A stretch of 64,000 bases of DNA. Source: Aplectana chamaeleonis (Eukaryota > Nematoda > Chromadorea > Rhabditida > Cosmocercidae). Positions 46,386 through 57,654 of this stretch are shown here, in pieces. The notes under the pieces are model-generated. The model had not been told where the DNA came from. It did no database searches and saw only the letters and a list, made by a program, of their open reading frames with translations. Both the position numbers and the translations under genes were made by a program. How positions within the stretch are numbered: the first letter of the stretch is position 1; each line of letters opens with the position of its first letter. The stretch lies in the NCBI GenBank assembly GCA_029168955.1, contig JAPDOI010000144.1:310001-374000 (forward strand), read 5' to 3'.

Positions 46386-48477
46386 CATCGTGCACAAAAA
46401 AAATTTAATGTGATTTCTATGACTTTAGGCACCATATAGTGGCTAGCTACACACAAGAAGCAGATGGCAAGTTCTTTCAATCTGAATTCTTCACATAATA
46501 TGGAGGATTCGGCAGGTGCCTAATATACCACGGATCCTCATGCACATGAACCATGAGCAGGACCGTTTTTTTGTCCCAGAGCTAAGCCGCTCTTCAAATG
46601 GTTTTTAAGAGTGACAAATTGACCAAAAACTAAACCTAACCATAAATTCCCAGTCAGCTCAAGCGGATTATCAATCAACCCCCCCCCAATCAAAGGCAGG
46701 GCTCTCGAAAAAAATCGGTTGTTGTGCTATCCTGATGGAAAGGTAGATCTGGCCATCGCAAAAGTGGAAAAAGTAAAAAATTGGAGAGAAATCGCTCAGG
46801 AACAAGTTTTTGCTTTGTGTCCGCCCGCCCCAATTATCAAGATTTCTATATAGACCTGTTTTGTCAACTTTTTTTTATAGTAATGTTTGAGCACTTTTGG
46901 AGACTACTGACTACTTTAACAGCAAAAGAGAAGACGGATAAACAAGCATTAATGAAAATCTCGTTAAATAGGTTGCCGGCGAACACCTGTAATTGGCCGT
47001 TATACCTTGTTTTTGAGGGGTTTTCCGGCTGATTTCCAGGTTTTTCACGCATTTTAACTTTTGTGGTGACCAAATCTACATTCCAATGAAAAGAGCTCAA
47101 CAAACTTTTTTTTTAATGCGAACCCTGCCGTTAACATTGCTACATATTATTGTTGATAATGGAAGGTTTTCTCGAAATCTGTTCAAGTCTGACATTTCTT
47201 TGGACATAGTATTCCAAATGGTTAGGAAAGGGATTTTCTTAACAAGTTTAGATTCCTGGGGTTTTATCCGCCATTTTCTGGGTAAGACCGGCACAAAAAG
47301 CAAAATCAATTTGTTCTATCAGTGGTTGCGATATGTTTGAGAAATGGGACGGAAAATGACAAATCATCGTAACTTACCTCCTAGAAATTAGAAATTGAGC
47401 TGCGACTTGTGAGGGAACGCAGTAACCAGCGCATTTGAGATTTCCAGGAAGGCAGTTATAGCACGCGCGAAGTGGAAGAGTTTGAAAAAAGCGAAATCAA
47501 TAAATTGGTCTAGAAAGTAAGAAAGCACTCAGTTTTCTAGGAAAATTCATTCACACAAAGTTCTCTTGGCGTCATTCACGCCTATACAGTAATGATTCAT
47601 CTAATAAAATCTCAGTGCGCTCTAGCTATAAGCAATCAAGCAGGAGCAACAAAGGAGAAACTTTCATGGATTCGGAACTGACATTTGGTGCCCTAAAAAT
47701 ACAGTTAAATTCAGATCTCGAGTCTTTCAAAACGGGAGCATAGATCAAAGCCATGCTCACAGAAGCAGCCCTTGCAGAAAACCTTCTCACTGGATTAACG
47801 AAATAGAAGTAAGTCAAATAATCGAGAAAAAAAAATGGGAAAAATGAGCTACCGTCAGAGATGTTCAGGGCGCTTTTTAAGTATCATGATAAGGTTTAAA
47901 TCTCAATCCGTCGACATGTGTGCTTGCCTGATAGCCTTCCATGGTCTGTTCTTTTCTATGAACCTCTCTTGAAAAGCAACAAATTTCGAAACCTAAAATC
48001 TTTTTTTTAATAAATGTCTCCAGTTCCACAGTTTGCACGAAATAAATCGCCGCGTAGTCGCTTTCTGTGATTGATCGTAATCTGGCAGAAAACGCCGCGA
48101 CAATGCCGTGATGGTTCCGCTCCGGCACTTACAGGCACCGAAGCGGGGCTAGAGCGGATCCGCAGCAGCAATGCCGTAGCGGCTTCGCAAACGGTCGATG
48201 CGCTTTCACAAAAAAAGGCCGCCTTGAATAGACACGAATAAAATGAACTACAATGCCGCTGCTGTCCAAAGGAAAAAGGGGACGAAAAGGTCAAAGTGGG
48301 CAACTAAAGCGTCTTTCTCCAAAAACTCGCTGCAAAAAGCTCCGTTTAGAATTTTTAAAACACCGAAAGGATCACCATGTCGTGATCCAATCAATCATGT
48401 ATTTTTTTTTGCAAAATCCGCGAGGAACTTCAATTTTGAAGGTGAAATATATTTTCATTTTGACAATGTCAAATTCA
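46386..48477. other. Gene-free stretch
   Basis: No supported gene. Several 60-84-codon frames on both strands (for example 46781-47032 and 47086-47340 plus) have no splice context and hydrophobic or low-information translations. A GC-richer patch at about 48050-48190 has no partner repeats I can define. Confidence 0.35.
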
Positions 48478-48626
48478 TAACATCGGCATGGATCCTGAAG
48501 AGACTTTGCGTTCCTCATTGGAGGTTGGCGCGAGCTCGGTGCACCTATGTTATAGCACATGGCACCGAGTTTGCGCCACCCTTCAACAGTGAACGCGAAG
48601 TCTCTTCAGGATCCATGCCGACGTTA
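48478..48626. mobile_element. 150-bp palindromic MITE, family A copy 4
   Basis: 149 bp, the best-preserved copy. Ends TAACATCGGCATGGATCCTG and, reverse complemented, TAACGTCGGCATGGATCCTG. The arms match almost perfectly through AAGAGACTT.GCGTTC to the central GGTTGGCGCGAGCTCGGTGC / TGGCACCGAGTTTGCGCCAC. The plus-strand 185-codon frame at 48243-48800 runs through it and is not a gene. Confidence 0.85.
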
Positions 48627-48990
48627 CCTAACTCCATCCTAAAAAGGTGTTCCCCTTGCGGAATTTCAAAATTATTTCATATATGTATTTGGCTAAGTTG
48701 TGGCACGATGAACATTTTGGTATTTTTAAAATTGGAAATAGAGGACTTTCAGGCGAATTGTGGCCGGAAGACGCCTCAGTTTCCCACATCGGCAACTTAG
48801 CCCATTCTTTCCCTTGGATAGCAGCGATATTTATGGGTTATAGTACGGCTGGGCAGGGGTTTCAAACATAAATACGCACCTGTGGTTGTTAAGTCCACTG
48901 TCTGATAGAGACAGATGGTATCTCCGTTACTGCGAGCAAGGAGATACGGGATGTAACTCAAACTTGGGTTGTTGAACATGCAACAGTTCT

Positions 48991-49372
48991 GTTTTACCAC
49001 GCAGGACAGTGCACCACAGTGTACGCGAGTTCGCTGATGCATCCTCGCTTGCCCGGCGCACTAGTAATGCGAGGATTTTGCGGCGTTGTCGATATTCTAG
49101 ACACTGCAACGGAATCGCCTTGGCATAGTGATGACCGCGGGTACGCCGCGGTACTATCGCGGAGCTATCGCGACACAGTCGAGGGTCGTGGTGATTTCCC
49201 GGCTCCGTCGCGGCAAGTTTTCCCGGAGCTGTCGCAGTGTCTTGAATCTCGACAAAGTCGCTACATCGCCGCAATAGTACGGCAACGGTTCCACCTTAGG
49301 TACGCGGCGGCTTCTAGACGATGCATCAGCGAACCGGCGTTGGCTACGTTGCTCTGTCCTGTGTGGTAAAAT
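48991..49372. mobile_element. GC-rich inverted-repeat element, family M
   Basis: 382 bp with ends TTTTACCACGCAGGACAG and the inverse CTGTCCTGTGTGGTAAAA, plus inner inverse blocks (TTCGCTGATGCATC / GATGCATCAGCGAA; GCGGCGTTGTCGATATTC and its partner). Open frames on both strands across it are products of the GC-rich palindrome. Confidence 0.75.
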
Positions 49373-49464
49373 GAGATTGTCGCCGGTCCGATTACCCGAG
49401 CTTCAGATACTTCCCATATTTCCTTGGTCGCAGCAATACCTTTTGCCCCTATCAGAAAAAGGAC

Positions 49465-49633
49465 GTAAGCTCTGGTACAGCCGAAGTGACCTGTTAATTT
49501 CGATTATCACCAGCGAAGGAGCGGTGGGCCTCGGTGAAATACAACTAGTGATAAGGAGGTTTCGACGAAAAAGCCACCACTCCGCGCTGTGATAACCGAA
49601 AACACGAGTTCACTTGGAATGAAACAGAGTCTA
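49465..49633 (+). repeat. 169-bp direct repeat K, copy 1
   Basis: About 90% identical to 49886-50054, including GAGCGGTGGGCCTCGGTGAA, ACTAGTGATAAGGAGGTTTC and GACGAAAAAGCCACC. Confidence 0.85.
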
Positions 49634-49885
49634 ACAACAGTAGGTGCGCGATTTGTTCGCAGGCCTAGCCTAGTTATATTATGATTCATAATTAATACTC
49701 CATACGAGATATCCGCTGTCTCCCCTAGTTTTATGAAGGAGCCGTCACCGATCGCTGAGCCGCTACGACATTGCCTCTTTGGCTCCGCGGTAGTGCCGCT
49801 TCGGTGCGTATAGTAGCCAAAGCGGCTTTATCGCCGAGCCGCAACGGCAATTTTCCCCAGGGGAAACGAAAAAAGTTTCACGAAT

Positions 49886-50054
49886 GTAAGATCTGGTGCA
49901 TCCCTAGTGACCTGTTGATTTTGATTATCACCAGCAACGGAGCGGTGGGCCTCGGTGAAATATAACTAGTGATAAGGAGGTTTCGACGAAAAAGCCACCG
50001 ATCTGCGCTGTGATAACCGAAAACATGAGTTCACTTGAAATGAAACAGAGTCTA
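49886..50054 (+). repeat. 169-bp direct repeat K, copy 2
   Basis: Same length as copy 1, starting 421 bp downstream. Its right edge coincides with the TA where the element at 50055 begins. Confidence 0.85.
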
Positions 50055-50756
50055 CAGTATACAGCAACGAAAGAGGGCGGTTGTGCGGTTGCGTATTTCC
50101 ACTAATTGTGCTGTATGCCTGAGTTCCGCAATCGCGTTCAGTCCGCAAAGTATCATTATCACAATCGTAGAAGCGAAGCGGTTGTTCTGAGAATGATTTC
50201 TTCATTCCCGTAGTTGCACTTTTTGGAAACAATCGCTCTGCTTCTACCGCTTCTACAGTTGTGATAATGAGGACTGAACGCGGCTGCGGAACTGAACCAT
50301 AAGTAGGTTGTGCCATAATCGATGGCAAAGTTGTATTCTTCTTGAAATTTGAAGGGAAGAAAGAGAGAAGAAAAACACAGGAAACGTCGACAAACGGTGA
50401 GTTTTACCCCTCACTATACATAATCAATACATATAAAGTCTTTGTCATAGAAACACGCAGTAAAAAAACGAGAAAAATAAAAATAACAAACAAATGGGAA
50501 TAACAGAAAAAATTCGTTTTTTTTTTCAGCTAATTCTGTGTTTGTACACGCTATAAGACTTTATGTAACCAGGCTTGACGGTATATTGATAACGTTTGTG
50601 TGTGGGGAGAAACTCACCCTTTTTCATCGTTCTCGATGTCTTTTACTCAAAATTCAGGAAAAAAATACAGCTTCACCGTCAATTATGGCGCAACCTACAG
50701 TGCGCCAAGTGGAAATACGCAACCTCACAACCGCCTTTTTCTGTTGTCGTAGACTG
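50055..50756. mobile_element. TA-flanked 702-bp inverted-repeat element with nested MITE
   Basis: TA at 50053-50054 and 50757-50758. Ends CAGTATACAGCAACGAAAGA and, reverse complemented, CAGTCTACGACAACAGAAAA, continuing in both arms through GGCGGTTGTG.GGTTGCGTATTTCCA.T. The arms also share CAACCTAC..TGCGCCATAATTGACGG-type sequence. A second palindrome (50119-50296) sits in the left arm. Confidence 0.7.
50119..50296. mobile_element. Nested palindromic MITE, family L
   Basis: Arms CTGAGTTCCGCAATCGCGTT and, reverse complemented, TTCAGTTCCGCAGCCGCGTT, continuing to CATTATCACAA.TGTAGAAGCG. About 178 bp, interrupting the left arm of 50055-50756. Confidence 0.7.
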
Positions 50757-50758
50757 TA

Positions 50759-50984
50759 TAGTTAGGTCAGTGGCTTGCGTCCTCAAGAAAGGACATTTAA
50801 GTCTCACCCGCGGCTGGCGCGGTGGTCGCGTGCGCCGGCCAGCTAATAGATTGAGGCCGAGAGTAGGGCGCAGCTGATCAGCTTACCATACCGTCAGCCG
50901 CCGGTCACATTTAAACAGCCCGCGCGCAGCCGCTGGTGATATTTAAATGTTTTTTCTTGAGGACGCAAGCCACGGACGTAACTG
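50759..50984. mobile_element. TA-flanked MITE, family J copy 2
   Basis: 226 bp with TA at 50757-50758 and 50985-50986. Ends TAGTTAGGTCAGTGGCTTGC and the inverse GCAAGCCACGGACGTAACTG. The interior is GC-rich (CCGCGGCTGGCGCGG). It uses the right-hand TA of the neighbouring element as its own left TA. Confidence 0.8.
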
Positions 50985-50986
50985 TA

Positions 50987-52660
50987 TCTATTTCGATTAC
51001 AGCCTGGAGTAGAGCAAAATGCTCTCGCGTTCCTTAACTAGAGAGTCCAAGGACTTCAGTTATTACGCGCTCACAAACAGACATACTCTGTTTCCCAATG
51101 ACCCCATTGGAACATTTCTCTTTGGTCACAGTCGGGAAGGAGCAACAATTACTGAAGCAGACTTAGTGACCAGTTCTACTATGAAAACTCTTGGAGCCTT
51201 CAGGCTTCTGCTCACCATTTGTTAAAAAAAAACGCTCCGAAACTGTGCATTTTAAGAGAGCGGTTCGATGAAAAGACCAGGCTCTATAAGGTGATTAGCG
51301 ATGCGCATATGTAGGCGCAGTAAGATTAGAAATTTTATCACCAGATTTAAAAGGCATCCTGTGAGTAGAACTTCCGATTGGGGCTAACTGTCGGAAAATC
51401 CAGGAATTAGTGTGACTTAGAGAAAGGAGAGAATAAGCCTTAGATTTTCAGAAGATGAAATAAGATATGCAAAAAAGGCAGAGTGGAAAAGGTGACAAAA
51501 CTGACTACAGGGGTAGTGCGTGAATAGACTCACTTACAGCAAAACCTTCAGTAGGTGGATAGTATACATACCTAATGTGTCGCGAAATGCGTCCATACCT
51601 GCCGAGAAACGTGTTTGACCACTACTTTTGCATTCGGTTCGCTGCCCATTACGCGCCGACATTGTAACCCATAACCCTCGTCTCGTCAGTCACAACGGTA
51701 TGTAGTATACTTTGGTAATTGCAGAGATTTTTCGAATGAATTACTATTTCGAGTACTGTTTTTTTTCGAAATTTACGATTGAATAAAACTTCAGAACACT
51801 TCATTTTTGAGATTCTTGATTGAATGCGTTTCCCATGTGTTGGCTTTTTTAGAGTCTCGAAGAAGGCTTTGAATATAGCATTTTGGGGTATAGCGAATCT
51901 CAGATTGAGCAATGTTTCGAGAACTGCATTTTTCAATATAGGTGGAAATCATACCCAGAACAGAATTTTTGGGATTACTATATTTACATGAGACGACCAA
52001 AAAATTTTATTTTCTTAAAATCATAGAAGGTCGCTACCAATGGTCCCGTTTCGCGGACTTTCCTCATTTTCTTCCTTTATGTACACCCTATTTCGTAGCG
52101 AAATTTCGCCGGTTCATTACGGACCAGCGATGAGAGAGAAGAAACAGAGAGAGAGAGTGTGTGGGGACAAGGAGAGAGCAGCGTACGCGCGCACAAGCCC
52201 GCGACGAACCAATGAATTTCGCTCCAAAATAGTGAGCATACGAAAAGTAATGATTTCAGTTTCAGATCTCCAGATCCTTATTCGGAACGGAACTTGCACG
52301 GGAGCACACGAATGGGATTAAGTAGCTAAATGGATGTCTTTTTTCTGCGGTTTTCCTACCCTTCCTGTGACTACGTTGCCGTTTGTAAAATTTAGTCAGG
52401 AAGCGAGCTTGGACGCGTTATCGCGCGCCGTCTCTAGCGTTTTCTTTCTCGTTACTCCCTTCAAATTTAAATTTTTAGACCTGTAAAATTACTAGGATTC
52501 TGATGAAGGGTATAACGATATATCCAACGGTACAACGATTTCTCTGGTTAAAGCTTGAACAAAAAGGTTTAGAGTGAAGTTCTCAGTGTGCCATACAGTA
52601 TACAGTACCGAGCAGAGTTTTTGCGGAAACGGTGTCTTGTGGTATTTCTCGCTCCCACAA
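50987..52660. other. Gene-free stretch
   Basis: No supported gene. About 52130-52210 contains GAGA-rich sequence and GCAGCGTACGCGCGCAC, which resembles the inverse of 7688-7765. A frame ending in LQILIRNGTCTGAHEWD (52040-52321 plus) follows a TTTCAGTTTCAG but lacks a donor. Confidence 0.3.
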
Positions 52661-53124
52661 AGGCATCTTTCATAACCTCACCGCAAGCGCGGCAAGCGTG
52701 ACGCGCGGGAAGCGCGGTGGGCCATGCAACTTCTCAACTAGCGGCGCCGCCCATCCAGCACCGCCATAGCGGCACCGCCCAAACCGTCGTAGCGGTTTCG
52801 CCATTCGAATCAATACTCGCCTCTCAGTTTAAGTCCACTCTAATATAAATGATTCTGAGACTACCCACGATGTCGTATACGGAAGTGCTAGCCATGAATG
52901 TCTGTGCATGTCACACTCAGACTCTGCGGGGGGCAAGCGCCGGACAATAGAGCCCGTTTTCGACTTGGGGGAGCGACAGCGCAGGCCTCCCCCGAGGGGG
53001 GCTTCAGGGGAGGCCCGTGCTCTCCTCCGGCGCTTGCCCCCCCCCCCGAGAGGAAGGGAGGGAAAAGATGGGAAGAAGTCGTAGAAGGTAGTTTACGACA
53101 ATAGAGGCCAGAGAAGGCATCTAT

Positions 53125-53147
53125 CACGTGCTCGACCGGTATAAAAG
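53125..53147 (+). promoter_or_regulatory. E-box and TATA-like box
   Basis: CACGTG (53125-53130) is followed 9 bp later by TATAAAAG (53140-53147) in a GC-rich context. The spacing is promoter-like. No ORF downstream is convincing, so any transcript would probably be non-coding or repeat-internal. Confidence 0.35.
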
Positions 53148-53247
53148 GCGCCTCACCTCATGGAGAGCCGCATTCGGCCCTGGACGGGGACTTCGAGTCA
53201 CTGTCAGAAAGGGATATTTTTGGAGGGAAGCGGAAACGCTTTCCGGG

Positions 53248-53465
53248 GGGAGGGTGACGTCACTGCTCCGGGGTCGTGACGTCACTGCTCCGGAGCCGTG
53301 ACGTCATGGCTCCGGGGCAGTGATGGGGGGCTTCAAGGCAGTGACAGGGGGCTTCAAGGCAGTCACAGGGGGGCTTCAGGGCAGTCACAGGGGGGCTTCA
53401 GGGTAGTCACAGAGGGGCTTCAGAGCAGCCACGAGGGGCTTCAGGGCAGTGACGGGGGGGCTCCG
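53248..53465 (+). repeat. 22-bp minisatellite
   Basis: About nine units of roughly 22 bp. The first three carry TGACGTCA. Later units drift to GGGGCTTCAGGGCAGTCACA, keeping the GTGAC/GTCAC core. Confidence 0.8.
53255..53306 (+). promoter_or_regulatory. Three CRE palindromes at 22-bp spacing
   Basis: Perfect TGACGTCA at 53255-53262, 53277-53284 and 53299-53306, each followed by TGCTCCGG or GGCTCCGG. The 8-mer is the cAMP-response element bound by CREB/ATF-type bZIP proteins. The spacing is simply the tandem-repeat unit. Confidence 0.6.
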
Positions 53466-53685
53466 ATCAAGCCAAATTGTCACTCCGGCGGTAGCCCCCG
53501 ATTGGGGGCAAGCGCCGGTGCGCGGAGGGTTGCCCCCTGAAGAGCTGCGCTAGCCCCCTCCAGTGTATGAGCAGTTGAGGCCCAACTTTAACCCGCGTCG
53601 CCATGGCGGTGCCGCCGGAGATTTCATAATTGTTTCTCGCTCATCCGCGCGCGCTGTGCTTGCGGTGAGAACTATGAAAGATGCT

Positions 53686-54547
53686 AAAGCGTTTCAATTT
53701 TAAATTCATTTTCGAAATGCTTTCAGCAATTACTATACAATCGGGCTACAAAGTAGTGGATTTAATGCGAAAAATTTGTGAACATTGCATACTTCCACCT
53801 CAGATTCCCTCGTAATGAACCGGTCATGAAAGCAGAAATCAGTCATGTTTTGGTCTGTGATCCAAGGGAATTCCAGAAGGAAGTACACATTCCTCGACAA
53901 AATACGATGGTCCGAAAGACTTTTTCTATGATGTTGTATTCTCCTCAATGAGAGGAACACAAAAATTACCTTAAAAATTCATGCGGCGCTTCGTGTGTTT
54001 TAAAAACGGCGCAAAACATCTTTTTTTGCAAAAAAAAATTTGCTCTGTACTGCCTTGTTACAGTATACGGCTGCACAGCGCTATGTGTACTGTTATACGA
54101 TCTAGAAATCCCAATCCAAACTTTTCTGCTCAAATATAGATCTTAGCAAGCGTTATATGTATAATTGGACAGCCCTCCTCATTTGAACCGTAAACAACTT
54201 TTCAGATCCAAAAAAAGTTGATTTTAAAGCAGTGTATTGGAAAAAGACGCTAGGCACGCGAAAACGAGTCGCCGCGCGCCTCCCGATCAAATCCTACTAG
54301 CGGTAGTGTAACTGCTGGTTGCCAATCGAAAAATCCTTAGAACGAGGTAATGCTCGTACCCTGCTTTTCAGCAGCACAACAAGATAATTATAATAGAACT
54401 AGTTGACCAATAAGAACTTGGCCGGGGTCATAGGGTACCTCAAGGCAATGGAGTATGAAAGCACCTAAAAATCAAATACTACTTCCCACAAATTTGCACG
54501 GAATATAGTGAAAACACTTTTTTGAGACAGTAAGCGGCTTCGCATCA
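53686..54547. other. Gene-free stretch
   Basis: Nothing supported. Confidence 0.4.
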
Positions 54548-54632
54548 GGGCTGTGCGTAACTGAATTTTGTAATTTCGTAATTCGTAAATCGTATTTTTC
54601 AAATTCCTCGTAATTCGTAAATCGTAATTTGT
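54548..54632 (+). repeat. Dispersed repeat S copy 2
   Basis: AGGGCTGTGCGTAACTGAAT then TTTGTAATTTCGTAATTCGT; about 85% like 33526-33611. Confidence 0.65.
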
Positions 54633-54666
54633 AACTGATAATAAGTGATAAGCCCACTCAGCTTAA

Positions 54667-55297
54667 AGGCAGCATACACGCTCACAAACATGGTTGAGAT
54701 AACAGCACAAATAGGACCGCCTGGTCCCTACCATCTCGTCAACGGCGTTTGAAGCGCTGAAAACCATCCAGGTTGACAGAATTCAAGCATTCCCGTCTCG
54801 AAAGCCTGTGGAACCCCACCCCTACGAATAACAGAATGAAGAGTGAGACATGTGAAAACATTTGATAGCTTAGAGTGATAGCCCTAGCAAATGAGAGTCT
54901 ACGAGAGAAACGGCTTGGTTTACCTGAATATAACATGTCTGTTTACTGATGAAATGCTCCATTTTATAAGCCAGCCGGAGTAGATGGGCTTTCTTGAAAG
55001 TGGATGGGAATTAATCGGTATGTAAACAAGTTATATACAGGGAAATCAAGCTTTTTCTCTCGTAGACTCTCATTATATAGTGCTATCGCTCTAAATTATC
55101 AAATGCTTCCACATGCCTCACTCTTCATTCTATTATTTGTAGGGGTGGGGTTCCACAGGCATTCGAGACGGGAATGCTCAAATTCTGTCAACCTGGATGG
55201 TTTTTAGCGCTTCAAACGCCGTTGACGGCATGGTAGGGGCCAGGCGGTTCTATTTATGCTGTTATCTCAACCATTTTTGTGAGCGTGTATGCTGCCT
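54667..55297. mobile_element. TTAA MITE, subfamily X copy 3 (large palindrome)
   Basis: 631 bp with TTAA at 54663-54666 and 55298-55301. Ends AGGCAGCATACACGCTCACA and the inverse. The arms of about 250 bp are inverse copies (GTTGACAGAATTCAAGCATT; GAACCCCACCCCTACGAATA; GAGAGTCTACGAGAGAAA), with a central unpaired region at about 54920-55045. The interior differs from 43566-44026 although the ends match. Confidence 0.88.
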
Positions 55298-55301
55298 TTA
55301 A

Positions 55302-56208
55302 AGCTCATTCTTTGTAGAAACACTTCAGCACTTCAGTGACGAGCTGTTCAAATATCGGAAGACGTTTGAGATTGGGTTTCAAAATAACACCGTTCTGAGC
55401 AGCACTCCAAGGAATTTTCAGTAAACATATGTAAGTGGGAGATGGACGACTTAAATAGACAAATTGGAAACTCTAAGCTCAATCAAGCACCAACCAGTGC
55501 CACATTTTGTCCAACTTTTGGATAGGAAAACATAGAGAACCATCGTCTCACCAAACACAGCTCAAGGGAAGCCAATTAGGGCAACACCGTGGTGAGAAAG
55601 AAACTGCGGTTAAATAGGTTCAGGCTCAACCTTTCAAGGGAAAGATACTTGGAAAAGGTGGCGATTCCAAGGGGGATATACATTTACAAAACTACTTTTG
55701 ACGCAGAAATCGAATCTGCCCTCTATACATGTGAACCGTCGCTCTGAACGGAGTTTAAAGCGTTCCTCCCCATGAACTGGGGTGGAGGCAGCAGTCCGAG
55801 AGGTAAGGGTTGTTCAGAAATCTGAAATTGCCATAATTTTGCCATAATTCTTGTTGCTATGTTTCGAACTGACTTTTGAAACTATCACTTTCTCTCTCGT
55901 AGCTTAGTGCCTCAGGGAATAGACATCTATGGAAGGTTATTTCGGGAATCCCGTGAAAGTCTAAGTCGATTAGTGTTTTCAGGCTAGAAAAATATTTTCC
56001 CGAAGTTTTCAGCAGCAAAAAAACCCTTCAGAAAATTTAAGTTTATAAAACACTAGATTTTTCTCTTGTAATTTTTAACTGATGCGTGGTAAAGGTTTCC
56101 CTAGGAATCTCCGTGTAATTCTGCAACGAATTGTATACCGGGTCCCAACCTTCATTTGCTCCATAAGCGAGCCAGGTTTTTAGAGCTGAGCTCCATATTT
56201 AATGTCTG
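55302..56208. other. Gene-free stretch
   Basis: Nothing supported on either strand. Confidence 0.4.
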
Positions 56209-56365
56209 TTTCGGGATGGAAATCCTGTCCGCAGTTGCAGACGACTGCTTCTTCAGCTTGCAGCTTGAAGGTAATCGTGCTGGGACAAAGATTCATCGTG
56301 CCTGATTGCCCAAGACATTGCGACAGCGGTTCTCTCCAACTGCCGGTCGGAATTCTGCTCCGAAA
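56209..56365. mobile_element. Palindromic MITE, family B copy 3
   Basis: Ends TTTCGGGATGGAAATCCTGT..CCGCAGTTGCAGACGACTGCT and, reverse complemented, TTTCGGAGCAGAATTCCGAC..GGCAGTTGGAGAGAACCGCT. 157 bp, a shorter relative of 30839-31156. Confidence 0.7.
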
Positions 56366-56682
56366 TAGCCAGTAGCTAAATCAAATGTCTGCGCCTCCCG
56401 TGTTCGTCATAGGGGCGAGAGCATTTCATGGGGAAAAATAACTGTGGAGCTCGGTTTCACCGACCTGGCTCGCGAATGGAGCCAGGGAAGGTTAAAGCCC
56501 AACAATAAAGTTGAACCGGTCACTGTGAGAAGCGGAGCGGTTGGTCACCTTGAATCTCGTTATCAACAATTATATTTCGCCATGCCTGTGCCCGACTGGG
56601 AGTGCAAAGATCCCTTCACAGTTGCCCGACCGACGTCGGACGAATCGTTATCGAATGTGGAATATTTATCTACTCTATCCTG
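56366..56682. other. Target region of the hAT-like insertion
   Basis: Contains a 90-codon plus-strand frame (56444-56716) that runs into the hAT-like element. Its start is ambiguous and no family is recognised. CGACGTCGG recurs on the far side of the insertion (about 57493-57501). Confidence 0.3.
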
Positions 56683-56900
56683 TATACTTGTTATCCGCAG
56701 GCAATTCCTCGGATAATGGATCGATTCGGATAATGCCATTTTAAATTTACCGGATATTGGTTCGATTCAGATAATGCGTTTTTTCAAATTTTCCGATATT
56801 GGATCGATTCAGATAATGCCATTTTTCCAATGATTCGGATACGGATATCCGTCGGATAATTTCGGATAAATTTCGGATATTATCGAAACAAATCTCAGGC

Positions 56901-56940
<40 letters not shown>

Positions 56941-57013
56941 TACACAAACGCACACACACACACACACACATACATACATACACACATACATACACACACG
57001 CACACACACACAC

Positions 57014-57044
<31 letters not shown>

Positions 57045-57055
57045 TACATACATAC

Positions 57056-57114
<59 letters not shown>

Positions 57115-57440
57115 AAATGAGTAGAATAGTAGCTATGAGAAATGGACATATACATAAATTACACAAGTGAGGAAACAAAAGTGAGTCAAATAGTTGATAT
57201 AAAAATGGACCGGCTTACTACATTCAACCTAAAATGAACAGATTTTATCCGAGTTTACGCAAATTTTATCCGTTTTTATCAGATTTTACGCAAATTTTAT
57301 CCGTTTTATCCGTTTTTTATCCGATTTTTATCCGTTTTATCCGTTTTTATGCGTGTTTTCAAATTTTCGGATATCGGATTATCCGAATCTCGGATATCCG
57401 GTCGGATATCCGAAATGGAGTGATTCGGATACTAAGTATA
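56683..57440. mobile_element. hAT-like non-autonomous element, family P copy 2
   Basis: 758 bp flanked by an exact 8-bp duplication CTATCCTG (56675-56682 and 57441-57448). Inverted ends TATACTTGTTATCCG and, reverse complemented, TATACTTAGTATCCG. The interior has GGATATCCG and GATAATG words, a (CA)n array (56901-57115) and tandem TTTTATCCG at 57240-57350. It is the inverse of 19476-20340. Confidence 0.88.
56901..57115. repeat. (CA)n/(CATA)n microsatellite, about 215 bp
   Basis: CA runs mixed with TACACA and CATA units inside the hAT-like element. Cys/Val/Met/Tyr frames on the minus strand are artefacts. Confidence 0.95.
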
Positions 57441-57654
57441 CTATCCTGTCCATCTTATCTATCTTGACTTGTCAAATTCGGTAATGAGTCGGCCGACGTC
57501 GGTCGGCAAACTATGAAAGGCGCTTAAGGGTGTGGTTTCGCCGGAAATTGAAATGGGAAAGAATAATCAAGTATCAAGAGTGGGAAAGAAGTGTTAAATT
57601 CATCCATGCCCAGCCCAAAAAAAAATTATATTGCGCCCTCAACCGCATTTCCAT

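Larger units (their letters stand above)
52661..53685. mobile_element. GC-rich inverted-terminus element with internal minisatellite
   Basis: About 1,025 bp. Ends AGGCATCTTTCATAACCTCA / CCGCAAGC and the inverse GCTTGCGGTGAGAACTATGA / AAGATGCT. The interior is markedly GC-rich and holds two copies of GGGGGCAAGCGCCGG (about 52927 and 53503), a C-run at about 53036-53047, CRE palindromes, a TATA-like box and a 22-bp tandem repeat. No transposase is seen. Confidence 0.55.

Noticed and set aside
48243..48800. 185-codon plus-strand frame
   Set aside because: It runs through a complete family A MITE and has no coding signature on either side of it.
49019..49369. 116-codon frames on both strands
   Set aside because: They lie inside the GC-rich palindromic element M; palindromy makes both strands open.
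52898..53104. Gly/Pro-rich ORFs near the C-run
   Set aside because: GC-rich inverted GGGGGCAAGCGCC sequence opens both strands; no conserved domain.
56747..57178. Cys/Val/Tyr-rich frames of 86-143 codons on minus
   Set aside because: Translation of the (CA)n/(CATA)n array in the hAT-like element.
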